This document shows, piece after piece, positions 34,030 to 44,440 of a DNA stretch of 64,000 nucleotides (position 1 is the stretch's first letter; each line of letters opens with the position of its first letter). The notes under the pieces are model-generated. The model saw only the letters and a program-made list of their open reading frames with translations. It did no database searches and was not told the origin of the DNA. Made by a program: the position numbers and the translations under genes. Source of the stretch: Longimicrobiaceae bacterium (GTDB taxonomy: Bacteria > Gemmatimonadota > Gemmatimonadetes > Longimicrobiales > Longimicrobiaceae); NCBI GenBank assembly GCA_036375715.1, contig DASVBS010000005.1:43347-107346 (forward strand), given 5' to 3'.

Positions 34030-34848
34030 ATGAAGTCCCGATCGACGATCGTCTTCCTGACGATGTTGCTGGTGATGCTCCTCTTCGGATGCACCGACGC
34101 CGAAGAGGAGCGTCGCGCTCTGCAAGAGGCGCTCGCCAACCTCCCGCGCGACACGACTCCGCTCCAGACGGAAGAGGAGGAGTCGGTGGACCTGGCCGAG
34201 CCTCCCGGCCTTCCGATCGACACCACACTCTTCGGAGCCCCGGGCGACACGATCGCGCCCGACACGGGCGTGCCCGTGGTGGAGGTTGTCCCCGTGGCGG
34301 AGGATACCGCGGAGGATGTCGCAGAGGATACCACCCCGTCGGGCCTGCGTCCCGGACGCCCGCAGGACACCGAACCGTGGATCCCGCTGCGGGACTCTTC
34401 CTCTCTTTCGCAGGACTGGTCGACAGAGCCGCAGGAACGGGAGGCGGACGTCGAGGGAATCGCCCTGCTGGAGAGCGTTCGCAGTGCTCGGACCGACGAC
34501 TACGACCGGGTGGTCTTCCAGTTCGAGGGCGGTCGGATTCCCGGCTATCGGGTGGAGCGCGCGGAGCCGCCGATCCGGCAATGCGGCTCTGGCCAGGTGG
34601 TACAGGTGGAAGGGAATGACTGGCTGAGGGTTCGCCTGGAACCCTCCCAGGCGCACGACGAGCGGGGTCGCCCCACTGTACGCGAGCGCTCACGCACGCT
34701 CGACCTCCCCGCCGTGCGCGAGCTCCGCCTCATCTGTGACTACGAGGGCCAGGTGGAATGGATCATCCGCCTGACGAGGCCCGCCCCATTCCGCGTCACC
34801 GAGCTCAGCGCTCCTGCGCGGCTCGTGCTGGACGTCCCGCACCAATAG
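34030..34848 (+). CDS. Lipoprotein with AMIN-like C-terminal domain
   Basis: 272 residues. A lipoprotein signal ends at Cys21 (MLLVMLLFGC). Residues 22-140 are low complexity, rich in Asp, Glu, Thr and Pro, and probably an extended stalk. The C-terminal 130 residues (VRSARTDDYDRVVFQFEGG, PGYRVERAEPP, VTELSAPARLVLDVPH) show the strand pattern of the AMIN-like beta domain, which in AMIN proteins targets peptidoglycan or secretion complexes. It begins 27 bases after the epimerase gene and is probably the last gene of that operon. Confidence 0.8.
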   Translation: MKSRSTIVFLTMLLVMLLFGCTDAEEERRALQEALANLPRDTTPLQTEEEESVDLAEPPGLPIDTTLFGAPGDTIAPDTGVPVVEVVPVAEDTAEDVAEDTTPSGLRPGRPQDTEPWIPLRDSSSLSQDWSTEPQEREADVEGIALLESVRSARTDDYDRVVFQFEGGRIPGYRVERAEPPIRQCGSGQVVQVEGNDWLRVRLEPSQAHDERGRPTVRERSRTLDLPAVRELRLICDYEGQVEWIIRLTRPAPFRVTELSAPARLVLDVPHQ

Positions 34849-34903
34849 ATCCCTTCATCCGGAGGGTTCCGTCTCACGCCACCCCCTGGCGCGAGCCAAC
34901 AAA

Positions 34904-34937
34904 CACGCCCCCGAAGCGTCTGCGCTCCGGGGGCGTG
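34904..34937. terminator. Bidirectional hairpin terminator
   Basis: CACGCCCCCG (34904-34913) pairs perfectly with CGGGGGCGTG (34928-34937); four more pairs form inside across one mismatch. It lies between the convergent AMIN-like and SGCS-family genes. Confidence 0.85.
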
Positions 34938-34954
34938 CGGTGATACGTGATGGC

Positions 34955-35461
34955 TTACGCGAAGGCCTTCGCGTGCCAGCTCTCGCGCATGGGCCGCTCC
35001 CAGCGGCCAGCGCGAAGGTCGCCGGCGGTGCGGGCGGTGTTGTCGAACACGATCGTGTCGGGCCCCACCTCCCCCGCCTGTACTTTGCGACGGAACTCGG
35101 CGCGCGTGGTTGCGCGGATCTCCCCTCCTTCCCGGAACCAGACGAGTGACCCGTCCAGCAGGCTGATCCCGAGCTCGCGCTCGGCCGCCTTGAAGACACG
35201 GAAGAGGGCGTCGGTCGAGCATCCGGAGACACCGGTCGCCCGCTCGTCGGCGCCGACAACCAGGAAGCGGTCGTAGCGCCAGTCGCGGCCCCCGACTACC
35301 GGGTGGCCGTGAGCGTGCCACTCCTCCAGGAACTCGTCTACCCGCTCCAGCAGGCCGGACGATTGCTCGCGGGAGAGGGGTTCGGGTGAAGCGAAAATCC
35401 AGATCCGGGCATCGTCGGGGAGCTCGGTGAAGGGTACGGCACGGCTATTCGAGATCGTCAT
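34955..35461 (-). CDS. Conserved protein with SGCS motif, function unknown
   Basis: 168 residues, no signal peptide. I recognise the layout of a family common in Bacteroidetes and relatives, sometimes mislabelled ABC transporter ATPase: an N-terminal strand (ARIWIFASPEPLS), FLEEWHAHGHPV with a conserved W-x2-HG, DRFLVVGADE, then SGCSTDALFRVFKAAERELG and a C-terminal half. It has no Walker motifs. The conserved His, Cys and Asp hint at an enzyme active site but no reaction is known. Its start overlaps the 3' end of the zinc-ribbon gene by 17 bases, so they form an operon. Confidence 0.75.
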   Translation of the reverse strand: MTISNSRAVPFTELPDDARIWIFASPEPLSREQSSGLLERVDEFLEEWHAHGHPVVGGRDWRYDRFLVVGADERATGVSGCSTDALFRVFKAAERELGISLLDGSLVWFREGGEIRATTRAEFRRKVQAGEVGPDTIVFDNTARTAGDLRAGRWERPMRESWHAKAFA

Positions 35462-35753
35462 CGGGTACGCGTATCGGTATGCGGTCGCTCACCTGCTGCG
35501 CTGCCGCGCGCCGTCCCATCGGCGGGCGACAGAAAGCCTCGGAACCGCAGCGCGGACACCAGCGGCGCTGCAAGCGACCGGGCGTGAATCGGCTGACGAG
35601 TCGAACGAGCAAATGATCCTCCAGCAGGAGGGTCTCCTCGTCGCATTCGCCACAGCGGCGATCGGTCGGCAGCAGGAGATAAATCATCACCATCGCCAGG
35701 ATCAACTTGGCGAAGACGGTGACGAACAGGAAGATGAGGTAGTAGAACAGCAT
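35445..35753 (-). CDS. Membrane-anchored zinc-ribbon protein
   Basis: 102 residues. The N-terminal helix FYYLIFLFVTVFAKLILAMVMIYLL (quoted in part: residues 3-22 are uniformly hydrophobic) anchors it in the inner membrane. Two CxxC knuckles follow, CGEC (residues 34-37) and CPRC (about 66-69), enough to bind one zinc, then a polar tail. No catalytic feature is present; such ribbons act in protein or nucleic-acid contacts. It is translated just ahead of the SGCS-family gene. Confidence 0.65.
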   Translation of the reverse strand: MLFYYLIFLFVTVFAKLILAMVMIYLLLPTDRRCGECDEETLLLEDHLLVRLVSRFTPGRLQRRWCPRCGSEAFCRPPMGRRAAAQQVSDRIPIRVPDDDLE

Positions 35754-36398
35754 CGGGGCCCTGCGCCGCTCGCGCGGATGATGAAGCGTAGGGAGGACGT
35801 GACCGGCCGGTACCGATCGGACGCTCCGCTTACCGCTCTGGCAGTGATAGCCACCACGCCCGCACCGGGTTCCACGAAACCCGTCTGCCGCGGCGACATC
35901 GCCCTGCCAGGAATATAGGTGCTGAATATCAGCCCCACGTGGGTGGACGCCTGCGGATAGCTCCCCGGACCTCGCCCGCTTTCACATCGGGCTCTGCTGG
36001 AAGGAGCCCGAGATCGTTGGCTCGTGCCATCACCCCTGCAGGACGACCTCACGGACCCTGCCGTTCGCCCGGCTGAGGCGAGCACGTCCGAGAACCAGAA
36101 GGTGCATCTGTTGGACGCACCTTCGCAACCACTCACCCCGATCCCGGTCTTGTCGACGCGAAGCCATACGATCGGAGGTGGTGGTGGAAGGTGGTGGCGA
36201 CCCGATGAGAGGAAGTGCATCGGGTGATGCCATGATGACGCCCCTGGCGGCAAGATCGCTGCCACCTGGAAGAGATCCAGCGAGCGTAGGCGAACCGCCC
36301 GCCGTCAGCGGGTTAGTAGCACGCCGTCAGGCCGGCGCCTGTCGGCTTCTGTCCCGTTGCTGTCCATCTGCAGACACAGGGTTGTACCGTCCCGCTCC
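35754..36398. other. 645-base region without a recognised gene
   Basis: Divergent spacer between the zinc-ribbon gene and the ABC-F gene. Open frames across it (such as 35702-36265 on the minus strand) are Ser/Arg/Pro-rich and look like noise. Two hairpins stand out: CGGGTT/AACCCG (35866-35883) and AAGGTGC/GCACCTT (36099-36123). Base composition is slightly less GC-rich than the genes. A small RNA or a decayed gene is possible; I see no match to rnpB, tmRNA, SRP RNA, 6S RNA or tRNA. Confidence 0.5.
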
Positions 36399-38309
<1,911 letters not shown>

Positions 38310-38333
38310 TCGCTGCCGCCACCCGTACTCTCC

Positions 38334-38363
38334 TTGACGGCGGGAGCGGTAAATTCATATTTT
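38334..38363 (+). promoter_or_regulatory. Possible sigma-70-type promoter for the serine hydrolase-dat operon
   Basis: TTGACG (38334-38339), 18 bases, TATTTT (38358-38363), in the 117-base spacer upstream of ATG 38427. Confidence 0.5.
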
Positions 38364-38426
38364 CCCTTCTCCTGCCTCAGGCTGGCACCCCCGCCGGTTC
38401 CGGCTGGTAGTTCACACTTCCGTCAG

Positions 38427-39632
38427 ATGATCCTGCTCTCTGCCGTACTGTCACTCGTCGTGGCGGCACCGGTCGATGCCGTCTCGGCTCCGGGTCGCGA
38501 CCTGCCATACTCTGATTCCGCCGAAATAGCGGCGGAGATCCACCACACGCTGGTGGCCCCGGAGAACGCCGGGTTCAAGGCCGCCGACCTGACCCGGGCG
38601 GTCGAGAGCGTGGAGCGCGCGATCCGCCGGGGGAGCTTCCCCGGAGCCGCGATCGCCATCGGACGCCGCGACCAGGTCGTGGTGGAGGAGGGCGTGGGGC
38701 ACCTCGACTGGTATGCGGGATCAGCTCCGGTCGACCCCGATCTGACGGTGTACGACCTCGCCTCCCTGACCAAGGTCGTGGCGACGACGACGGCCGTGAT
38801 GCTGCTGTACGAGGATGGAAAGATCGGGCTGGACACGCCGGTACGGACCTACTTACCGGCCTTCTCCGGGGGGAGCAAGGACCACGTCACCATCCGCCAC
38901 CTGCTGACGCACACCTCGGGTCTGCCTGCGGGCGCCTCCATCCGTGCCGCTACGCCGGAAGAGTCGCTGGCCCGGGCCATTGCCACGCCGCTCGTGCGCG
39001 CCCCCGGTTCGCGCGTCGTCTACTCGGACATCGGCTTTATCGTTCTGGCGGCCGCGGCGGAGAAAGCCGCGGGAGAGCCCCTCTATCGGCTCCTCGACCG
39101 GCGGGTGTTCGGGCCGCTGCAGATGCGCTCCACCACTTTTCTTCCCGGAGAATGGTGCGACCGGTGTGCGCCCACCCTGCAGCGCCGCGACGGGTCTTTC
39201 CACCGCGGGATCGTGCATGATCCCCTGGCGCAGCAGCTCGGAGGGATCGCCGGGCACGCGGGACTCTTCTCCACCGCGCACGACCTGGCTCGGTTCGCGG
39301 CGATGCTCGCCAGCGGGGGTGAGCTGGATGGCGTCAGGGTGCTGAAGGAGGAAACCCTGCGCCTCTTCACCCGGCGACAGCCGGGGGCGGATACCCGCGC
39401 CCTCGGTTGGGACACGCCCGATCCGCGCGGCGCGGGAGCGGCCGGCCAGGAGATGTCACCGAGCTCCTTCGGCCACACCGGCTTCACCGGAACGTCGCTC
39501 TGGGTGGACCCGGTGCGCGGCACCTGGACGGTGTTGCTCTCCAACCGTACCTTCGAACCGCGTGGACCGAACCGGATGCAGGCGCTGCGACGACAGGTGA
39601 ACGACCTCGTCGTGCTGGCCGCCGAAGAGTGA
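38427..39632 (+). CDS. Exported serine beta-lactamase-like hydrolase (class C / esterase family)
   Basis: 401 residues with a Sec signal peptide (MILLSAVLSLVVAAPVDAVSA). The beta-lactamase-fold motifs are S-x2-K as SLTK (about residue 112), a Tyr-x-Asn position occupied by YSD, and a final HTG as GHTGFTGT with SLWVDP. HLLTHTSGLPAG is the usual family block. Members include D-aminopeptidases, penicillin-binding-like carboxypeptidases and esterases; it need not confer drug resistance. The next gene, for a D-amino acid aminotransferase, begins one base after the stop, which favours a role in peptide cross-link or D-amino acid turnover. Confidence 0.88.
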   Translation: MILLSAVLSLVVAAPVDAVSAPGRDLPYSDSAEIAAEIHHTLVAPENAGFKAADLTRAVESVERAIRRGSFPGAAIAIGRRDQVVVEEGVGHLDWYAGSAPVDPDLTVYDLASLTKVVATTTAVMLLYEDGKIGLDTPVRTYLPAFSGGSKDHVTIRHLLTHTSGLPAGASIRAATPEESLARAIATPLVRAPGSRVVYSDIGFIVLAAAAEKAAGEPLYRLLDRRVFGPLQMRSTTFLPGEWCDRCAPTLQRRDGSFHRGIVHDPLAQQLGGIAGHAGLFSTAHDLARFAAMLASGGELDGVRVLKEETLRLFTRRQPGADTRALGWDTPDPRGAGAAGQEMSPSSFGHTGFTGTSLWVDPVRGTWTVLLSNRTFEPRGPNRMQALRRQVNDLVVLAAEE

Positions 39633-39633
39633 C

Positions 39634-40488
39634 GTGTCGATCGTCTACCTGAACGGAAAATACCTCGATCGTGAGCAGGCGTCCCTCCCGCTCGATGATC
39701 GAGGTTTTCTGTTCGGCGACGGTGTCTACGAGGTCTGCCGCGCGGTGGAGGGTAGGCTCTTCGCTCTGGACGCCCACTGGTCTCGTCTGCAGAAGGGCCT
39801 TGCGGCAATCGCGATCGACTGTAGGGATCGGCTCGATGCCGCGACCTTCGCGGAGATCGCCCATCGGCTACTCGAGCGAAACGATCTGCGGCGAGGCCAC
39901 GCCACGGTCTACCTGCAGGTGACGCGGGGAGCGGCGCCGCGCACCCACGCCTACCCGCCGGCGGGCACCCCGCCGACGGTCTATGCCTACGCCGCCCCCT
40001 TCCGCGTACCCACCGAGTTGCGGGAAGCGGGCGCGGGCGCCATCACCCTCCCCGACCTGCGCTGGGCGCGCTGCGACATCAAGAGTGTGAACCTGCTGCC
40101 CAACGTGATGGCCAAGCAGCGAGCGGTGGAGGCCGGCGCCTTCGAGGCGGTTCTCGTGCGCGAGGGGGTGGTGACGGAAGGAGCTTCCTCCAACGTCTTC
40201 GGCGTGATTGGCGGGGAGCTGAGGACTCACCCGGCCACTCCGCACATCCTGCACGGCATCACCCGCTCGATCGTGCTGGAGATGGCGCGGGAGCTCGGCA
40301 TTGCGGTCCGCGAGGAGCCCCTGCTCAGCGACGATCTGCTGCATGTCGAGGAGCTCTTCGCGACCGGCACCACCACCGACGTCCAGCCCCTAGTCCGGCT
40401 TGATGGCCACGTCGTAGGAAGCGGCGCGCCGGGTGAGATCACCCGGGCGCTGTGGCGGGCGCTGGAGGAGAGGATGCTTCGTCATTGA
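39634..40488 (+). CDS. dat: D-amino acid aminotransferase (class IV PLP enzyme)
   Basis: 284 residues, GTG start one base after the serine hydrolase stop. The fold-type IV pattern is clear: RGFLFGDGVYEVCRA (residues 23-37), YLQVTRGAAPRTHAYP (the D-amino acid aminotransferase version of this block), CDIKSVNLLPNV with PLP-binding Lys150, and VTEGASSNVFGV with the Glu that holds the pyridine nitrogen, then TGTTTDVQPLV. It makes D-glutamate or D-alanine for the wall by transamination. The last 50 bases overlap the 3' end of the convergent glycosidase gene. Confidence 0.92.
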   Translation: MSIVYLNGKYLDREQASLPLDDRGFLFGDGVYEVCRAVEGRLFALDAHWSRLQKGLAAIAIDCRDRLDAATFAEIAHRLLERNDLRRGHATVYLQVTRGAAPRTHAYPPAGTPPTVYAYAAPFRVPTELREAGAGAITLPDLRWARCDIKSVNLLPNVMAKQRAVEAGAFEAVLVREGVVTEGASSNVFGVIGGELRTHPATPHILHGITRSIVLEMARELGIAVREEPLLSDDLLHVEELFATGTTTDVQPLVRLDGHVVGSGAPGEITRALWRALEERMLRH

Positions 40489-41863
40489 CCTCAGTGGCCA
40501 CCGCGTCTTCCTCCGTGATGCCCTTCGCCTGCAGGGCGGCCTTCTGCCTCGCCTCCCGCACGCCCCGGCTCTCGAAGAGATCGACCGTCGCCAGCACCTC
40601 AGGGGGCGGTTCGTAGGCTGCGGCGGCGCGCGGTAGGGTTTCGCGCTCCAATCCCGACACCAGGTGCTCGTACTTGGAGCCCGGGTGCCAGATGATCCAG
40701 TCGTCGAAGCCCACGTCGTAGACCGCCTGTTTCTGCTTCCGCAGCTCCTCCGGACCGTAGTCCAGATGCTGCGACAGCCACGTCGCGGTGAATCCTTGTA
40801 TCCACGGGATCACGCGCGCCGGCTTCAGTCCCTCCTCTCGCATCCGGTCGTTGCGCAGGCGCGCCATCCCAGCGGACTTGAAGACCGTCTCGTACGGCAT
40901 CTTGTCGGGTGTCCGCACTCCCGGCAGGTGGGTCGGCAGGTAGTGCGACGGGTACATCATCGGGAGGATGTGGTCGGCCGTGGAGGCCAGCGTCTCCCAC
41001 TGCTGCCCGATGTTCACGTCGCGCGGGTCGTTGGGAGAGAGCCCGAAGACGTCCGCCGCCACGATCACGCCGAGTGGATGAAGGCGCCGCCGCGCCTCGT
41101 TCAGGAAGGCGGCGATCGCATCCGTGCGCGTACCCCTGGCTGCGGGATGCACCTGCGGGGGCAGGCTGGCGTACGGCTCGGGGAAGCGGACGTAGTCGAA
41201 CTGGATCTCGTCGAATCCCGCCCGCGCCGCCTCCTCGGCAATGGAGATGTTGTAGTCCCAGACGTTCTCGTCCCACGAGCTCACCCAGGTATTCCCGGCT
41301 TTGTCCACCCAGAGGGAACCGTCCGGGGTGCGGATCGACCACTCCGGCTTCGCCTTTGAGAGGATCGGATCCTTGAAGACCACGATGCGGGCGATGGCGT
41401 AGATGCCGTGGTTGTGCAGGGTGTCCACCAACGCCTGTAGGTTGCGCAGCGTGTTCTCGCCCTCCACCTGCAGCTCCTTTGCGAGTGGCAGTTGGGTCGA
41501 GAAGTGCACGCCCGCCTCGGTCTTCACGTCGACCACGAAGGCGTTGATCTCGGTCGTATCGGCGATCGCGATCAGGTTCGACAACCGGCGGCGCGATCCC
41601 GCGGCGTAGGCGTTGAGGTAGAGTCCGCGGATCTGGGCGGGAGCTTTGTCCAGGGGCGCCGGTGGTACAACCGTCTCTACCCCCGGCCCTTCGGCCGAGG
41701 CGGCTGCGGCGCTGTCCACCGGCGGCGCTACGGACACCGAGTCGGAGGCTGCCGCGAGGCTGGAGATCGGGGCTACATCGGCCGCCGCTCGCTGGTCGCT
41801 GCATCCCGCGAGCGCCAACAGCAATACTCCCGCGAGCGCGGGAGTCGAGATCAGACCTCTCAT
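40439..41863 (-). CDS. Putative glycoside hydrolase lipoprotein (DUF4015 type)
   Basis: 474 residues. A lipoprotein signal ends at Cys21 (VLLLALAGC), followed by an Ala/Ser/Val linker to about 75. The barrel (RGLYLNAYAAGS, INAFVVDVKTEAG, GIYAIARIVVFKDP, GFDEIQFDYVRFPEP, VIVAADVFGLS, ILPMMYPSHY, IPWIQGFT) is that of the putative glycosyl hydrolase domain PF13200, related to GHL families; the Asp residues in VVDVK and FDYVRF are the likely catalytic pair. Substrate unknown. The final 50 bases are shared with dat on the other strand. Confidence 0.87.
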   Translation of the reverse strand: MRGLISTPALAGVLLLALAGCSDQRAAADVAPISSLAAASDSVSVAPPVDSAAAASAEGPGVETVVPPAPLDKAPAQIRGLYLNAYAAGSRRRLSNLIAIADTTEINAFVVDVKTEAGVHFSTQLPLAKELQVEGENTLRNLQALVDTLHNHGIYAIARIVVFKDPILSKAKPEWSIRTPDGSLWVDKAGNTWVSSWDENVWDYNISIAEEAARAGFDEIQFDYVRFPEPYASLPPQVHPAARGTRTDAIAAFLNEARRRLHPLGVIVAADVFGLSPNDPRDVNIGQQWETLASTADHILPMMYPSHYLPTHLPGVRTPDKMPYETVFKSAGMARLRNDRMREEGLKPARVIPWIQGFTATWLSQHLDYGPEELRKQKQAVYDVGFDDWIIWHPGSKYEHLVSGLERETLPRAAAAYEPPPEVLATVDLFESRGVREARQKAALQAKGITEEDAVATEVNDEASSPPAPATAPG

Positions 41864-41950
41864 GCCATATCGGGAATGTGGAGCGTGACCTCGCGCGGTC
41901 TCCGGTTCCGAAGGAGCAAGGAGCGGGCCCCGCGAGCCTGATCGAGACGC

Positions 41951-42466
41951 CTACAAGGTAAGCCGCATTTCGGCTTCGGGCGAGAAGATCGTGCCCGGAA
42001 TGAGGGTGAAGCCGGCCTTCTCGTAAGACCTCAGCGCAGCCCGGTTGTGCGGCTCCACGCAGAGCCACAGGCCGCGCAGCCCCGCCTCGCGCGCCGCCTC
42101 CACCGCCGTCCGGTTCAGCTCGGTTCCCAGCCCGCGCCCGCGGTGCTGCTGGTGGATGAAGACGGCGTACTCGGCGATCCCTTCCTCGCCGGTGGGCACC
42201 AGGAACGCGTGCCCCACCAGACGCTTATTGTGAAAGGCGAGAAGGTGCAAACCCTGGGGTAGAATCGCGTCGAGCCAGCGGGAGATCCGCTCTGCATCCT
42301 TCGGCGGAAGCCCCTGCGCCGCCCGCTTGGGCTCGAAATCGTTGTAGAAGAGCTCGAGCGCCGCGCGGTCGCGCGGCTGGTACGGGCGCACCTCGAAGGT
42401 CTCGCCCGTCTTGTCGCGAATCCACCGCGAGCGCGCGCTCGCCTGGTCGGGAGAATGGGTCGCCAC
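41951..42466 (-). CDS. GNAT acetyltransferase, third gene of an acu-type operon
   Basis: 171 residues from GTG 42466, eleven bases after the acuC stop. The upstream frame is open but overlaps acuC entirely. GNAT motifs: VRPYQPRDRAALELFYNDF, VGHAFLVPTGEEGIAEYAVF, the acetyl-CoA loop QHRGRGLGTELN, and LCVEPHNRAALRSYEKAGF. Its place after acuB-acuC suggests it does the job of AcuA, the acetylase that switches off acetyl-CoA synthetase in Bacillus, with AcuC reversing it; sequence alone cannot confirm that substrate. The exact start is uncertain because no good Shine-Dalgarno is seen. Confidence 0.82.
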   Translation of the reverse strand: MATHSPDQASARSRWIRDKTGETFEVRPYQPRDRAALELFYNDFEPKRAAQGLPPKDAERISRWLDAILPQGLHLLAFHNKRLVGHAFLVPTGEEGIAEYAVFIHQQHRGRGLGTELNRTAVEAAREAGLRGLWLCVEPHNRAALRSYEKAGFTLIPGTIFSPEAEMRLTL

Positions 42467-42476
42467 CTTGCGCGCC

Positions 42477-43661
42477 TCAGAATGCCAGGCCCCACCCGCG
42501 GAGGACGGGCATGGCAGTGCGTCGAAGGGACTCGAGCATCCGCCGATTGGTGGCGGCGATCTCCTCCTCCTGGGGAGCGGCGCGGATCGCCTCCGGGTCG
42601 TCGCGAAGGCGGTCGGGCAGGAGCACCGGGCTCTCTCCCTGCCAGCGCTCCAGCCAGCTTCGAGGAATGTGGTCGCTGGCACGCTGCCCCGTCAGCGAGG
42701 CCCAGACCAGCGTCCACGCGCGCGGCACGACTCTCCAGACGGCGTACCCGCCGCCTCCGGTGGCGATCACCCGCCCCTCGCAGTGCCGCTCGGCCAGCTC
42801 GCAGCACAACTTCACGAATTCCTCGTAGATCCGGGTGCTGCAGCGCAGGTGGGTGAGCGGGTCGAGCAGGTGGGCGTCGCAACCGTTCTGCAGGACCACC
42901 ACCTCGGGGCGGAAGGCCTCGAAAACCTCCGGCAGCAGGCTCTTGGTCAGACTGAGCCAGGACGCGTCGCTGGTGTGCGGCTCGAGCGGAAGGTTCAGGG
43001 AATAGCCGTAGCCGTCTCCCTCCCCTAACTCGTCCACGAAGCCGGTGCCGGGGAACAAGTAACGCCCCGATTCGTGGATGGAGAGCGTGAGGACGTTGGG
43101 ATCAGCGTAGAAGATCCCCTGAACGCCATCACCGTGGTGCGCGTCGTAGTCGATGTAGAGCACGCGCGCGTCGTAGCGCTCCCGGATCCACGCGATTGCC
43201 GCCGCCAGGTCGTCGTAGATACAGAAGCCAGACGCCCGGTCGCGGTGCGCGTGGTGGAGGCCTCCCGCCACGTTGAAGGCGCGGCGGACCTCGCCGGACA
43301 TGACCATCTCCGCGCACCGCAGGGTCCCGCCGACGATGGTCGCCGTCGCTTCGTGCATCCCGGGGAAGATCGGGTTGTCCTCCGTCCCCAAACCCCAGCG
43401 CCACCCCTCCTCGTCGCGAACGTCCTGCGCCTTTCCCAGTCGCTTGACCGCCTCGATGAACTCCGCATCGTGTACCCGCAGGAGCTCCTCATCGGCCGCC
43501 ATCCTCGGCTCGACCATCCGCAGCGAAGGAGCGTCCAGCAAGCCCAGCTCCTCGATGAGCGATACCGTCAGCTCCAGCCGCTTCGGGTTGAAGGGGTGGT
43601 CTGGACGAAAGCGGTACTCGATGTATCGCGGGTCCCACACCAGCGCGGCCTCGATGCTCAT
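42477..43661 (-). CDS. acuC: Class I/II histone-deacetylase-family protein, AcuC-like
   Basis: 394 residues. Zinc-dependent deacetylase signature: HHAHRDRASGFCIYDDLAAA, YIDYDAHHGDGVQGIFY (Asp and His of the metal site), LVVLQNG-type strand EVVVLQNGCDAHLLDPLTHL with the third metal Asp, and VIATGGGGYAVWRVVPRAW. AcuC in Bacillus removes acetyl groups from acetyl-CoA synthetase, keeping acetate use active. Its ATG overlaps the acuB stop (ATGA at 43658-43661). The C-terminal extension of some 60 residues is longer than in short family members. Confidence 0.93.
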   Translation of the reverse strand: MSIEAALVWDPRYIEYRFRPDHPFNPKRLELTVSLIEELGLLDAPSLRMVEPRMAADEELLRVHDAEFIEAVKRLGKAQDVRDEEGWRWGLGTEDNPIFPGMHEATATIVGGTLRCAEMVMSGEVRRAFNVAGGLHHAHRDRASGFCIYDDLAAAIAWIRERYDARVLYIDYDAHHGDGVQGIFYADPNVLTLSIHESGRYLFPGTGFVDELGEGDGYGYSLNLPLEPHTSDASWLSLTKSLLPEVFEAFRPEVVVLQNGCDAHLLDPLTHLRCSTRIYEEFVKLCCELAERHCEGRVIATGGGGYAVWRVVPRAWTLVWASLTGQRASDHIPRSWLERWQGESPVLLPDRLRDDPEAIRAAPQEEEIAATNRRMLESLRRTAMPVLRGWGLAF

Positions 43662-44332
43662 CCGGGCGAGGGGGCTTGGAGGTCGTTTCCCAGTGCCGGC
43701 CAGCCGACCCGGAAGCCGGCATCGGAGAGGGCGTTCAGCGCCTCACGGGGGTCGATCGTCGCCAGGTTGATGACCGCGGTTCGATCCTGTCCCGGAGGCG
43801 CCGCGGGGATCAACAGGCTCACGATGTTCAGCTCGAGCTGCTCGCTCACGATGCGGAGGACGCGCGCCAGCTCCCCCGGCCGATCGGCCATCTGCACTTC
43901 GATGCGCGAGCACGCCTGCGTGCCGCCGAGCAGCCGAACGAAAGCGTGGAGAATGTCCGTCTCGGTGAGGATCCCTTCCAGGTCGCCTCGGGCGTTCACC
44001 ACGGGCAGGGAGCTGATGCGATGCCGGTACAGCATCCGGGCGGCGTCCTCGATCGTCTCGAGCGGCGAGGCGGTGATCACCTCTCGCGTCATCACCGCGC
44101 CGACCGGCGTCCGCTCGAGAAACCCTGCTCGCTCCTCGTCAGAAACGGTGAGCGGCGACGGCATGGCGAGCCGGATATCCCGATCCGAGAGAATGCCCAC
44201 CAGCTCCCCGGTCTGCAGCACGACCGGCAGGTGGCGGATCCGATGGGCACGGGTCAACCGGAGGGCGTCCGCGAGCGAGTCGTCCGGCGTGACGGTGATT
44301 GGCCGGGGCCTCATTCGGTCCTTTACGAGCAT
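43658..44332 (-). CDS. acuB: AcuB-like CBS-pair plus ACT domain protein
   Basis: 224 residues. Two CBS domains (MLVKDRMRPRPITVTPDDSL to about 60, and TPVGAVMTREVITASPLETI to about 135) are followed by an ACT domain (IEVQMADRPGELARVLRIVS). This is the architecture of Bacillus AcuB, a nucleotide-sensing partner of the acetate-utilisation proteins. It is first in the operon acuB-acuC-GNAT. No acetyl-CoA synthetase gene lies in the window. Confidence 0.9.
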   Translation of the reverse strand: MLVKDRMRPRPITVTPDDSLADALRLTRAHRIRHLPVVLQTGELVGILSDRDIRLAMPSPLTVSDEERAGFLERTPVGAVMTREVITASPLETIEDAARMLYRHRISSLPVVNARGDLEGILTETDILHAFVRLLGGTQACSRIEVQMADRPGELARVLRIVSEQLELNIVSLLIPAAPPGQDRTAVINLATIDPREALNALSDAGFRVGWPALGNDLQAPSPG

Positions 44333-44440
44333 CTGCGCACTGACTGGATGGAACGCCTCGGCAGGAACTCCGTTACGGGCCGACGAGGGCTGACCCGGCA
44401 GATCCGGCGAGCAGGTCCGCTCGCCGGAGGGCGGGAGACG

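Noticed and set aside
35702..36265. 187-residue minus-strand frame in the 645-base spacer
   Set aside because: Ser/Arg/Pro-rich with no fold pattern, and overlaps the zinc-ribbon gene.
38427..39632. Beta-lactamase resistance gene
   Set aside because: The Tyr-x-Asn position is YSD and the family is mostly esterases and peptidases; context is D-amino acid metabolism.
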